DNA of 18,876 bases from Rhodocyclaceae bacterium UBA1310 (lineage in GTDB: Bacteria; Pseudomonadota; Gammaproteobacteria; Burkholderiales; Rhodocyclaceae): the NCBI GenBank assembly GCA_002307175.1, contig DBTS01000077.1:1-18876 (forward strand). Direction: 5' to 3'. The notes below the pieces were generated by a model. The model was not told the origin of the DNA and ran no database searches. It saw only the letters and a list, made by a program, of their open reading frames with translations. Every line of letters begins with the position of its first letter. Position 1 is the first letter of the stretch. A program made the position numbers and the translations under genes. This document shows, one piece after another, positions 1-7,740 of this stretch.

Positions 1-2269
1 CATTCTTGACGGTCTGCGCTTCATCGAGAATCAGGAGGTGGTACTCATGTTTGGCGAGTTCTTCGGCATCACGCCAGACCAGCGGATAGGTGGTCAGTAC
101 CAGATCATGCGTATCGATGCCCGAGAAATCGCGCTGCGGGCCATGCAGGATATGGATCGATAGTGCCGGGGCCACGCGGGTGGCCTCTTCGCGCCAGTTG
201 AACACCAGCGAGGTCGGCACGATCACCAGAGCCGGCTTGTCGAGACGGCCGGCGAGTTTTTCGGTGAGGATGTGGGCCAGGGTCTGTGCGGTCTTGCCCA
301 AGCCCATGTCATCGGCCAGGATGCCGCCAAGGTTCAGCGTACGCAGGGTCTGCAGCCAGGCCAGGCCCTGCAGCTGGTAGGGGCGCAGCTGCATACCGAA
401 ACCCTCGGGCTGCGGCACGGGCGGGATGTTCACGAGTGCCCCGAGATATTCGCGGGCGGCGCCAAGGGCCTGCAGGCCGGCGAGATTGATGGTCTGGTCC
501 AGGCCTTCGAAGCGTGATTGGTCCAGACGCGAAACCCGCAGGGTGTCGCTGCCATCGAAGAGGTCGATAAAGTTGCGCAGGATTGGCTTGAGACGCCCCA
601 TTGCGACGCGCACGCGGCGCCCGTCATCCAGGCGGGCAACCCAGGCATGGCTTTCCGGCAGGGCGTCAAGCATGCCAGGCTCCACCAGGCGGGGCTGCTC
701 GCGCAGCAACCCGGCGAGCAAGGGCGCCAGAGGCAGCCGCTGGCCTTCAAGTTCATAGCCCAGATTGAGTTTGACCGAGTCTTCCGGGCCCTCGCTTACC
801 TCGGCCGAAAACTCTCCGGCATCCAGCACATGGTGGCGGAAATCCGGTTTGAGTTCGATGCTCCATCCTGCGAGGCGCAGGTTCGGCACGATATGGCTGA
901 TCCAGGCAGACCAGCCCGCTTCATTTTCGAGTGCATACAGGTGGGCTTCCGGCGGAATTGCCCAGTACGGGAAGAGACTTTGCGGCAGCTGTTCGAAGCC
1001 CAGCTCGGCGAGGGTGCGCAGAGCCGCTGCCTCTTCCTTGGCGTCGCGCACCAGGCGCACGACTTCCTTGCCCTGCATGTGGAATTCACGTTGCTCGTCG
1101 AGCGTGATCTGCAGGCCTGCGTAGTCGAACACCGGATAGGCGAAATCGATCCATTCGCGCTGCAGCGGCATATAGCCCCGCCAGTTGCGCAGGGTATCCA
1201 CGCGGCGGCTGTTGACGATCAGTCGCAGGTGGGGCCGGGTGCGGATCTCGCGGAACTGCTTGAGCGTATGCACATCGGGGCGAGGCAGCGAGGGCTGGAT
1301 CTCGGCGAGTTCGCGCGCCACCACGGCGGCGTCTACCGGGCGCAGTGCCGGGGCGTTGAGCAGACGGTTGGCGAGGCGTGCGGCCAGCCCGGTATCCAGT
1401 GGGCCAGCCTGCCCGGAATCCGGCAGGATGTACCAGGGCGGTTCGGTGGCGAGCACGATGGCATTGGCGGCATCAGGCACGCTGACCTGGGAATGGGTCA
1501 GCCCATCGTCGAGCAGCTTCCAGCTCAGGTGCCCGACGCGCGCGGGGCCGCTGCGCAGCACCTGCGGACGGTCTTTTGCCAGATGGCAACGGCCGGTGGC
1601 GAGCATGCGTGGCAGCAGATCGTCTACGCGATGGCCGCGCAGGCTGATGTCGCTGAAGTAGGCACTGCGTCCGTTGGCAAGCCAGAGCAGGCGCAGGATG
1701 GTGCTGTCTTCTTCGGTGACGAATTCCGGGGTTCCCAGCAGGGCACGCTCGATGTTGTTCCACTCCGGCGCATCTGGCGGCATGGTGCCATCACTGCGCA
1801 TGCGCGCCTTGTGCAGGGTGATGCTGGTGTGGCCCTGGGTGGCCGAGTGGTGCAGCAGATAAAAGAGTTGTTCGCGGTTTTTGGCACTGAGCTTGCGCTC
1901 GGGTGTTCCCACCAGTTCACGCAGATCCTTGAGCCAGGTGAGCACTTGCGGATCCGGCCGCAACACGGCCTCACCCCGCTGTTCAATGGCGGAGAGCAAA
2001 ACTGCCCCGCAATGCTTGCAGGCATTGGCAGTCGGGCAGGTGCAATGCATGTTGACCTGGGTTCCGCCGCGCTTTCCCGGCTGGAACACCACACGCACCG
2101 TATAGGGGCGTGGATCGGTACCCTGCACGAGGGCACTGGCCTCGGCGTCGCTGACGTGCAACTGACTGACGGCGCGGACGTATCCTTCAGCGGCTGTGAG
2201 GGTTTTTTCATCAAGCCATTTCTGAAGATCGTCGCGCGTGAAATTGCGTGCTGGAGCAGGAGGTGTCAT
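1..2269 (-). CDS. SNF2-family DEAD/DEAH helicase with N-terminal SWIM zinc finger (3' end cut by window edge)
   Basis: This frame stays open from an ATG at 2269 to the left edge, so the C-terminus is missing (about 756 codons are visible). Residues 76-86 form a SWIM zinc finger, C76-T-C78-x5-C84-x-H86. A long middle region follows, consistent with the bacterial SNF2-associated domain. The SNF2 ATPase core then begins: a Gln-type motif (LRPYQLQGLAWL), Walker A DDMGLGKT at 653-660, motif Ia (VIVPTSLVFNW) and Walker B ILDEAQ with D749-E750. Helicase motifs III-VI lie beyond the window. The family consists of ATP-dependent double-stranded DNA translocases, and the cellular role of SWIM-containing bacterial members is unclear. 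No strong ribosome binding site precedes the ATG; an in-frame TTG eight codons upstream is an alternative start. A TACAAT box on the minus strand (2301-2306) could be its -10 element. Confidence 0.9.
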   Translation of the reverse strand, partial: MTPPAPARNFTRDDLQKWLDEKTLTAAEGYVRAVSQLHVSDAEASALVQGTDPRPYTVRVVFQPGKRGGTQVNMHCTCPTANACKHCGAVLLSAIEQRGEAVLRPDPQVLTWLKDLRELVGTPERKLSAKNREQLFYLLHHSATQGHTSITLHKARMRSDGTMPPDAPEWNNIERALLGTPEFVTEEDSTILRLLWLANGRSAYFSDISLRGHRVDDLLPRMLATGRCHLAKDRPQVLRSGPARVGHLSWKLLDDGLTHSQVSVPDAANAIVLATEPPWYILPDSGQAGPLDTGLAARLANRLLNAPALRPVDAAVVARELAEIQPSLPRPDVHTLKQFREIRTRPHLRLIVNSRRVDTLRNWRGYMPLQREWIDFAYPVFDYAGLQITLDEQREFHMQGKEVVRLVRDAKEEAAALRTLAELGFEQLPQSLFPYWAIPPEAHLYALENEAGWSAWISHIVPNLRLAGWSIELKPDFRHHVLDAGEFSAEVSEGPEDSVKLNLGYELEGQRLPLAPLLAGLLREQPRLVEPGMLDALPESHAWVARLDDGRRVRVAMGRLKPILRNFIDLFDGSDTLRVSRLDQSRFEGLDQTINLAGLQALGAAREYLGALVNIPPVPQPEGFGMQLRPYQLQGLAWLQTLRTLNLGGILADDMGLGKTAQTLAHILTEKLAGRLDKPALVIVPTSLVFNWREEATRVAPALSIHILHGPQRDFSGIDTHDLVLTTYPLVWRDAEELAKHEYHLLILDEAQTVKN

Positions 2270-2402
2270 CGAAACCGCAGGCTGGCCGGGCAAAATTCCG
2301 ATTGTAGCCTTGCCTTGGCCTTGCAGCTACCTATGCGGGGAATATGCATCCGACTATTTCCTGAATTCAACCGTAAGTGATTGTTAACATTTGTTGGATG
2401 CC

Positions 2403-2430
2403 TTGTAGCCTGGTGTGCAAGCGACATAAT
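2403..2430 (+). promoter_or_regulatory. Candidate sigma70 promoter for the amino-acid-binding protein gene
   Basis: TTGTAG at 2403-2408 and CATAAT at 2425-2430 are separated by 16 bp. The predicted transcript start is near 2437, leaving about 34 nt before the ATG at 2471. This placement argues against the longer upstream reading of the frame from 2381. Assigned by eye only. Confidence 0.45.
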
Positions 2431-2470
2431 AGAGAAGCCAATCCCGACTTCCTGCTCTCCAAAAAACGTG

Positions 2471-3361
2471 ATGATGCGATTCCTGCCCCTGCTTGCCGGC
2501 TTGTGTTTCCTGCCGGCACTGGCCTTTGGCCAGACTACGGACACCCTTGAGAAAGTTCGCCAGAGCAAACAGTTGCTGATCGGTGTGCGCACTAATGCCC
2601 TGCCGTTTTCCACGCTCTCCCAGGGTACTGCCAGCGGCTATTCGGTTGATCTGTGCCACAAGGTGCTGGAATCTGTGCGCAAGGAGCTCAAGCTGCCGGA
2701 TCTCAAACCGCGTTATGTGCCGGTGAGCGCGGCTGACCGCATGAGCAAACTCAAAGCCGGGGAGATCGACATCGAGTGCGGCTCCACCGTCAACACCAAA
2801 TCGCGGCAGAATGAAGTGGCGTTTTCCTATTCGATATTCTTTGCCGGGGAGCGTCTGCTGGTGCGAACAGACTCCAGGATTCAGGATATCGAGGCACTGC
2901 CGGGCAAAACGGTGGCTGTTCTGAAGGGGTCGACAGCCGAAAAGATGTTTGCGCAGATCCGTGACAGCAAATACCGAACCATGAAGCTGTTGCTGGTCGA
3001 TTCCACACTGGATGCATTCAATGCGCTGGAAACCGGCAAGGCCAATGCTGTGGCCCAACTCGATATTCTTGAGGAAAGCGTACGCCAGTTGAGTCGCACG
3101 CCAGACGCCTATGTCCTGACCCAGCAGGCCCTGTCGGTCGAGCCGACTGCGCTGATGGTGCGCAAGGGCGACAAGGCCTTCCTGCAACTGGTTGATCGTA
3201 CCCTGGGCGATTTGTATGCAAGCGGCGAAATCTCGCCGATCTATGATCGCTGGTTCAACAGTGGCACTTTCCATACCCCGATGTCGCAGATGTTGCGCGA
3301 CGCGGTGCGCCATCCGAACCGTGAGCCGGCAGTGGCTCTGGGCCTCGGTTACGAGCTGTAA
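2471..3361 (+). CDS. Periplasmic polar-amino-acid-binding protein (SBP_bac_3, GltI-like)
   Basis: A 296-residue extracytoplasmic solute-binding protein. The start at 2471 gives a clean signal peptide (MMRFLPLLAGLCFLPALAFG, then QTTD); the adjacent ATG at 2474 is equally possible. The mature protein shows the family pattern: LLIGVRTNALPFS (binding lobe 1), GYSVDLC, DRMSKLKAGEIDIECGSTVN, and an aromatic C-terminal ISPIYDRWF. The ECGST-N signature and the following SRQ-x-VAFSYSIFFAGERLLV resemble the glutamate/aspartate-binding protein GltI of enteric bacteria. Such proteins capture amino acids for an ABC importer, but no permease or ATPase gene adjoins it here. Either it serves a distant transporter or it is an orphan binding protein. 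The substrate (glutamate, aspartate or another polar amino acid) is inferred from family resemblance. Confidence 0.85.
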   Translation: MMRFLPLLAGLCFLPALAFGQTTDTLEKVRQSKQLLIGVRTNALPFSTLSQGTASGYSVDLCHKVLESVRKELKLPDLKPRYVPVSAADRMSKLKAGEIDIECGSTVNTKSRQNEVAFSYSIFFAGERLLVRTDSRIQDIEALPGKTVAVLKGSTAEKMFAQIRDSKYRTMKLLLVDSTLDAFNALETGKANAVAQLDILEESVRQLSRTPDAYVLTQQALSVEPTALMVRKGDKAFLQLVDRTLGDLYASGEISPIYDRWFNSGTFHTPMSQMLRDAVRHPNREPAVALGLGYEL

Positions 3362-3432
3362 TGACAGGCCCCGCCGGGGGCCGTCTGCGCCGGGTCGCTC
3401 CTCTGTGGTTTTTCCCGCCGCCCAAAAAGAAA

Positions 3433-3451
3433 GCGGGCCACGGGGGCCCGC
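3433..3451 (-). terminator. G+C-rich hairpin, possible intrinsic terminator (T-tract only in minus-strand direction)
   Basis: GCGGGCC (3433-3439) and GGCCCGC (3445-3451) form a perfect 7-bp stem with a 5-nt loop. Read on the minus strand the stem is followed by TTTCTTTTT; on the plus strand it is followed by CAAGCAAATC, which is not a U-tract. It may end transcription of the upstream binding-protein gene inefficiently, or block minus-strand transcription. No minus-strand gene here needs it. Confidence 0.35.
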
Positions 3452-3578
3452 CAAGCAAATCTGAGGAGTGAATATGTAATGCAAAACCCCGATTGCCTTG
3501 CCTGACAGGTGTGATCAGCACCTCATCCGCCTTTTGACCCAGTGACAAAACGCAATGCTGGCAGTCGAACAATCGGTT

Positions 3579-3592
3579 TGATAACGTTATCA
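3579..3592. promoter_or_regulatory. 14-bp perfect palindrome, candidate LacI-family operator
   Basis: TGATAACGTTATCA is perfectly self-complementary and centred on CG, the arrangement common to operators of the LacI/GalR family. It lies about 225 bp upstream of a LacI-family gene, so autoregulation is a reasonable guess. A palindrome this long is expected about once per window by chance, so the support is positional. Confidence 0.4.
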
Positions 3593-3817
3593 CAACGCAT
3601 TTTTACCCCCAACTATCGTATTAAGCGCTTTTAATTAGTGATTCGTATGAATCTTCAGGCATGGTCGAGACATGGCTGGAATGGGATAAAACTGCGCGAA
3701 AGCACAGCAAACGGCTATTATCCTGATAACTTATTGCCGCCTGCCGGCAATGCTGAAAGGAATGTGTGGCTTCAGTTCCACATGATTTAACCGGAGCCGC
3801 CAAGCGGAGTTAGAAAA

Positions 3818-4855
3818 GTGAGCCGTTTTCCCAATCGTCGGGTGTCGATCAAGGATGTTGCCAGTGCTGCCGGGGTCTCCCTGCAAACTGTTTCGCGGGT
3901 GGTGAATAAGTCAGCCAACGTCGCCGAGCCGACACGCGAGCGGGTTCTGCAAACCATCCATGAGCTGGGATACCGGCGCAACGAAATCGCCCGTAACCTG
4001 ATACAGGGGCGTTCACATTCTCTCGGTGTGGTGTGTGCCGGGCTCGACTATTTTGGTGGGCGTCAGATCAATGGTGGTATCACCGCCGAAGCTGAAATCC
4101 AGGGATATTCCCTGTTGCTCAAGGAGCACCAGCCGAGCGACCCCACCCCACCTGACACGTTTGTGCAGAGTCTGCTTGATCGGCAAGTGGATGGTTTCCT
4201 GTGGATGCTCTCTGACAATACGGCCGATCATGACCAGATTCTCGATACCCTGGTCAAAAAATATGGTTTGCCGGTGGTGGCGATGGTCAACCCGCGCAAT
4301 CCCGATGTGCCGCATGCCGCTTTCGACAATTTCAGTGCCGGGCTCATGGCAACCAGGCATCTGATCGAGCGCGGGCGTCGCCGTATCGTGCACATTGCCG
4401 GTCTGCCGCGATCCTGGGAAGCGCAGGAGCGCGTGCGAGGCTGGCGTGTGGCGATGCAGGAAGCGGGGTTGCCCGCCGGTGATGATCGCCTGTGCTACGG
4501 CAATTGGGGCCCGGAAGGTGGAGTGGCCGGGCTGCAGGAGCTTCTTGTGCGCCATCCTGACCTGGATGCCGTGTTTGCCGGTAACGACAACACCGCACTG
4601 GGCGCGATGCTTGAAGCCCATCGCCGTGGCAAGCACATTCCGCAGGATATCGCCTTCATCGGGGTGGATGACACCAAGGGGGCTGGCTGGTTCTTTCCGC
4701 CGCTCACTACGATCCGCCAGAACCGCGTGGAAATGGGGCGGCAGGCCGTGCGCATGCTGATCAGCATGATTGAGGCGCGGTTTGCCGGAGAAGAGACTGT
4801 GCCGGTCACGAACTATGTGCATCCGCCTGAACTGATCGTGCGGGAAAGTACCTGA
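3818..4855 (+). CDS. LacI/GalR-family transcriptional regulator
   Basis: A 345-residue repressor-type protein of typical family length. The start is GTG at 3818, preceded by GGAG (3806-3809) at good spacing. The N-terminal LacI helix-turn-helix is clear at residues 8-55: VSIKDVASAAGVSLQTVSRVV, then N-x-S-x-NVAEPTRERV and ELGYRRNEIARNL. The hinge region GRSHSLGVV leads into a periplasmic-binding-protein-like effector domain of the Peripla_BP_3 type (DAVFAGNDNTALGAM; DIAFIGVDDTKGAGWFFPPLTTIRQNRVEMGRQAV). Such proteins usually sense a sugar or sugar derivative and repress a catabolic operon. No sugar-use genes are adjacent, so the effector and targets cannot be named. It is monocistronic, with its own terminator. 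Confidence 0.93.
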   Translation: MSRFPNRRVSIKDVASAAGVSLQTVSRVVNKSANVAEPTRERVLQTIHELGYRRNEIARNLIQGRSHSLGVVCAGLDYFGGRQINGGITAEAEIQGYSLLLKEHQPSDPTPPDTFVQSLLDRQVDGFLWMLSDNTADHDQILDTLVKKYGLPVVAMVNPRNPDVPHAAFDNFSAGLMATRHLIERGRRRIVHIAGLPRSWEAQERVRGWRVAMQEAGLPAGDDRLCYGNWGPEGGVAGLQELLVRHPDLDAVFAGNDNTALGAMLEAHRRGKHIPQDIAFIGVDDTKGAGWFFPPLTTIRQNRVEMGRQAVRMLISMIEARFAGEETVPVTNYVHPPELIVREST

Positions 4856-5162
4856 GCACTGCAGATTCACACTCTACCAACGAACAAGCCTCCATGACGG
4901 AGGCTTTTTTGCAGCAAAAATCAGGGCAGTTGCTGGCGTTCGTCCACTGTGCCGCCGTCAGGCTTTCCGTGCCGGTGCCAGCCTAGTGCGTCAGCAGGGC
5001 ACGCAGATTGTTGGTCTGATGATAGCGGGCAGCTCTTGCCGTCATGGCGGCGCATAGATCGTTATTTTGGGTAAACAATATTCACCCTGTTGTCATCAAA
5101 CCGGGCTTGTAATGACATACAACTCCTGTTTGTCCTGAGGTGTGCCGGATTCAAGCAAATAT
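4856..5162. other. Intergenic region between the convergent repressor and photolyase genes
   Basis: Apart from the terminator at 4886-4910 I see no gene. An imperfect dyad, GGGTAAA (5069-5075) with TTCACCC (5081-5087), lies about 75 bp past the photolyase stop. It has no U-tract on the minus strand. Short minus-strand frames here, for example 44 codons at 4921-5055, look accidental. Confidence 0.5.
4886..4910 (+). terminator. Rho-independent terminator after the LacI-family gene
   Basis: AAGCCTCC (4886-4893) pairs perfectly with GGAGGCTT (4899-4906) across the loop ATGAC. A run of six T ends at 4910. It begins 30 bp after the stop codon of the repressor gene. Confidence 0.9.
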
Positions 5163-6587
5163 TCAACCCCCGCGTTTGAAGCGGGTAAGCGTTTTCTCCC
5201 TCGCCAGCGCATGATCTACGATGGGCGCGGGGTAATCCCGGCCAATCACGCAGTTGATGGCCGTCTGGTCTGCCGGGCGGAGTTTCCATGGTGTATGGAT
5301 GAATTTGTCCGGTACCTTGGCAAGTTCCGGCACATAGCGGCGGATAAAGCGTCCCTGCGGATCGAACTTCTCGGATTGAGTGATCGGGTTGAAAATCCGG
5401 AACCACGGCTGGGCATCGCAGCCGGTAGACGCAGCCCACTGCCAGCCGCCATTGTTGGCAGCCAGATCGAAATCCAGCAGCAGGTCGGCAAAATGCTGCT
5501 CGCCCCGCCGCCAGTCGATGCCCAGGTCCTTGGTCAGGAAACTCGCCACCAGCATGCGCAGACGGTTGTGCATGTAGCCGCTCTGGAGGAGCTGGCGCAT
5601 CGCGGCATCCACCAGTGGATAGCCGGTCTGCCCGGCCTGCCAGGCCGCGAAATCGGCATCGGCCTGGGGGCCGCTTTCCCAGACGATGGCATCGTACTCG
5701 GGTTTGAAGGCGTGGCCGACAACATGCGGGTGGTTGAACAGGATCTGTGCGTAGAACTCTCGCCAGATCAGCTCCGAGAGCCAGGTAGCGGCGCCCTCTC
5801 CTTCGCGCTGCAGGGCGAACTGGCTCAGTTCGCGAATTGAAACCGTGCCGCAACGCAGATGGGTGGAGAGATACGAGACGCCCTTGATAGCCGGAAAATT
5901 GCGCGCCTCTTGGTACTCGGCGATGCGTGGGCGGAAATCCTCAAGGAGTTTGCGTGCCGCAGCCATTCCGCCGGCCAGACGCAGTTCGGTGGGCCGGAAA
6001 CCCATCTCCTTCAGGCTGGGCAGGCGGGAGCCCTCCGGCGGCGGGGCGAGGTGGGCGGCGAAGGCTTCTACCGGCCAGGTGCCCAGGGCGCGCGGATTGA
6101 CGGCTTGCAACCAGGCTTTGCGATAAGGCGTGAAGACTCCATAAGGCTTGCCAGACTGGGTGAGGATCTCGCGGCGCTCGAAAACCACCTGATCCTTGTG
6201 GCTATGCCAGACGATGCCACTGCCCTTGAGGGCGGTTGCTACTTTTGCGTCGCGTGCGATAGCCGCCGGTTCATAGTCGTGGTTGGCGTAAACCGCCACC
6301 ACCTTGAGCTGCAGCGCCAGTTTCGGAATTTCTTCGGTGGCCCGCCCGTGGCAGACGATGAGCCCGCCGCCGCGCTGGCGCAGCGCCGCATCGAGTTCGG
6401 CGAGGCAGGCGTGGATGAAGGCTACACGACGGTCTTCACGGCTGGGCAGGGCGTCCAGGATGTCGGTATCGAAGACGAACGCGCAATACACCCGCTGGTA
6501 CGTCTGCAAAGCCTGTGACAAAGCGGCATGATCGAAGTCACGCAGGTCACGGCGGAACCATACTAGGGCGGCAGGATCTCTGGACAT
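5163..6587 (-). CDS. phrB: Deoxyribodipyrimidine photolyase, class I CPD type
   Basis: This flavoenzyme uses light to split cyclobutane pyrimidine dimers in DNA. The ATG at 6587 gives 474 residues, beginning MSRDPAALVWFRRDLR, the usual photolyase N-terminus. A GTG at 6608 would add seven residues and is less likely. The N-terminal antenna-binding Rossmann domain is followed by the helical FAD domain: YLSTHLRCGTVS, SELIWREFYAQIL, TGYPLVDAAMRQL, MHNRLRM and DLAANNGGWQWAAS. The electron-transfer tryptophans known from the Escherichia coli enzyme appear conserved: W303 in IVWES, W359 in DWRRGE and W382 in GGWQW. So do the FAD-facing N378 and the lesion-contacting W275 and W384. The gene is divergent from yqgE with only 53 bp between starts. 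No partner gene is evident. Confidence 0.96.
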   Translation of the reverse strand: MSRDPAALVWFRRDLRDFDHAALSQALQTYQRVYCAFVFDTDILDALPSREDRRVAFIHACLAELDAALRQRGGGLIVCHGRATEEIPKLALQLKVVAVYANHDYEPAAIARDAKVATALKGSGIVWHSHKDQVVFERREILTQSGKPYGVFTPYRKAWLQAVNPRALGTWPVEAFAAHLAPPPEGSRLPSLKEMGFRPTELRLAGGMAAARKLLEDFRPRIAEYQEARNFPAIKGVSYLSTHLRCGTVSIRELSQFALQREGEGAATWLSELIWREFYAQILFNHPHVVGHAFKPEYDAIVWESGPQADADFAAWQAGQTGYPLVDAAMRQLLQSGYMHNRLRMLVASFLTKDLGIDWRRGEQHFADLLLDFDLAANNGGWQWAASTGCDAQPWFRIFNPITQSEKFDPQGRFIRRYVPELAKVPDKFIHTPWKLRPADQTAINCVIGRDYPAPIVDHALAREKTLTRFKRGG

Positions 6588-6640
6588 GTTTTTCCGGTCG
6601 TCAGACACGCAGCCAAGGCTGCTATTCAGGTTAAAATATA

Positions 6641-7204
6641 GTGGTGCAAAACGTAAACCTAACCAATCATTTTCTGATCGCCATGCCTTCCATGGCGGAT
6701 GACAATTTTTCCCGTTCGCTTGTCTACGTTGCCGAACACAACGAAGAAGGTGCGCTGGGCATCATCGTCAACCGTCCGCTGGACCTTTCGGTCAAGGATC
6801 TGCTCGAACGTGTCGAGATTACGCCACAGGCGGATGGCCTTGGGGAGGCGCCGGTGTTTTTTGGCGGCCCGGTGCAGACGGACCGGGGGTTTGTGCTGCA
6901 TCGTCCGATTGGTGACTGGCAATCCAGCCTGCAGGTGACCTCCGAGATTGCACTGACCAGTTCCAAGGATATTCTGCAGGCCCTTGCCGGAAACGGCGAG
7001 CCGCGGGATGTGCTGATCACCCTTGGATATTCCGGCTGGAGTGCTGGTCAGCTGGAGGATGAGCTGGCCCAGAATGGCTGGCTGACGGTGGCTGCCGAGC
7101 CGCATATTCTCTTCGATATGGACTCCGGGCGCCGTTTCGATGCCGCAGTCAGGCTGCTTGGCATCGATTTCTCGAATCTTTCCGATACGGCGGGGCATGC
7201 CTGA
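6641..7204 (+). CDS. yqgE: YqgE/AlgH family protein (DUF179)
   Basis: A cytoplasmic protein of 187 residues, the usual family length. Recognisable blocks are LTNHFLIAMPSMADDNFSRS, VYVAEHNEEGALGIIVNRP, PVFFGGPVQTDRGFVLH, RDVLITLGYSGWSAGQLEDE and NGWLTVAAEPHILFD. The molecular function of the family is not firmly established; Pseudomonas members are named AlgH. The gene sits directly before ruvX in many proteobacteria, as here. The start is GTG at 6641 or the next GTG at 6644, because either keeps the conserved HFLIAMP block. A CAGG about 10 nt upstream is the only Shine-Dalgarno-like match. Confidence 0.95.
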   Translation: MVQNVNLTNHFLIAMPSMADDNFSRSLVYVAEHNEEGALGIIVNRPLDLSVKDLLERVEITPQADGLGEAPVFFGGPVQTDRGFVLHRPIGDWQSSLQVTSEIALTSSKDILQALAGNGEPRDVLITLGYSGWSAGQLEDELAQNGWLTVAAEPHILFDMDSGRRFDAAVRLLGIDFSNLSDTAGHA

Positions 7205-7311
7205 GTGGCTGTGGATAAATCTTCCTACCCCCGGTCTTCCCGCCCCTGCCCACTTTTCCTTCTGTCAATCTTTCTGTTTTCAGTCCGGCCCGGTCGTCAG
7301 GGAGATTTGGC

Positions 7312-7740
7312 ATGAGCACCCTGCTGGGGTTTGATTTTGGTCTGGCCCGCATCGGTGTGGCCACCGGCGAAACCGAGACGCGTCTGGCGCAGCCTCTGGC
7401 CGTGATCCATGCCGAGGCCAATGCCGAGCGCTTTGGTGAAATTGCCAAGCTGATCGAAGAGTGGTGCCCGACGCGGCTGGTTGTCGGCCTGCCCTGTGCG
7501 CTTGATGGTACCCCGACGGAGATGACAGCGCGCTGCCAGCGTTTTGCCAATCAGCTCAATGGGCGCTTCAGTCTGCCAGTGGCGCTGGTTGATGAACGCC
7601 TGACCTCTGCGGAGGCCGAAGAACTTCTGCGCCAGTCGCTCCGCGACTGGCGTTCGCGCAAGCGCCACCTGGATGCGGTGGCTGCCCAGCGTATCCTGCA
7701 AAATTTTCTCGACATGGGTGATCAAGATGATACTGCCTGA
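7312..7740 (+). CDS. ruvX: RuvX/YqgF, RNase H-fold nuclease (putative Holliday junction resolvase / pre-16S rRNA nuclease)
   Basis: A protein of 142 residues with the RuvC/RNase H-like signature GFDFGLARIGVATG (catalytic D8), then LVVGLPCALDGTPTEM, VALVDERLTSAEAEELL and a C-terminal HLDAVAAQRIL carrying another conserved Asp. In Escherichia coli, YqgF is linked to 5' processing of pre-16S rRNA. The start is ATG at 7312, with a good AGGGAG ribosome binding site (7298-7303). The gap from yqgE is 107 bp and pyrimidine rich. The 3' end overlaps pyrR by 14 nt, which suggests translational coupling. Confidence 0.95.
   Translation: MSTLLGFDFGLARIGVATGETETRLAQPLAVIHAEANAERFGEIAKLIEEWCPTRLVVGLPCALDGTPTEMTARCQRFANQLNGRFSLPVALVDERLTSAEAEELLRQSLRDWRSRKRHLDAVAAQRILQNFLDMGDQDDTA

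Larger units (their letters stand above)
3362..3817. other. Gene-free intergenic stretch between the binding-protein gene and the LacI-family gene
   Basis: No convincing coding region is seen in 456 bp. The first 100 bp are G+C rich and contain a hairpin at 3433-3451. A ribosome-binding-site-like AGGAG (3464-3468) precedes an ATG (3474-3476) that is followed at once by TAA. The rest becomes A+T rich and holds a 14-bp palindrome at 3579-3592, an 8-bp palindrome AAGCGCTT at 3623-3630 and a 5-bp-arm dyad GATTC-N4-GAATC at 3640-3653. The promoter of the downstream repressor gene should lie in the last 180 bp, but I cannot place it firmly; TATTAT at 3716-3721 is a possible -10. Confidence 0.6.

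Noticed and set aside
518..2380. 620-codon plus-strand open frame
   Set aside because: It is antisense to the SNF2 helicase gene, has no recognisable domains and reflects G+C-rich codon structure of the opposite strand.
2384..3484. 366-codon minus-strand open frame
   Set aside because: It is antisense to the binding-protein gene, which has a signal peptide and family motifs; the minus frame shows none.
3623..3630. AAGCGCTT palindrome as a second LacI-type operator
   Set aside because: Symmetry stops at 8 bp, a length expected many times by chance in a window of this size.
3621..3803. 60-codon minus-strand frame in the gene-free stretch
   Set aside because: No ribosome binding site and no protein-like pattern; it lies where the repressor promoter is expected.
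4921..5055. Short minus-strand frame after phrB, considered as a small photolyase-linked gene
   Set aside because: It has no ribosome binding site and no Cys-pair pattern of the DUF2256 proteins that often accompany photolyases.
5069..5087. Imperfect dyad after phrB as a terminator
   Set aside because: The stem is weak and, on the minus strand, is followed by A-rich rather than T-rich sequence.
5062..5853. 263-codon minus-strand frame at the photolyase end
   Set aside because: It overlaps phrB in a shifted frame and has Arg/Pro/Gly-rich composition typical of out-of-frame translation. The phrB frame itself is intact to a normal C-terminus.
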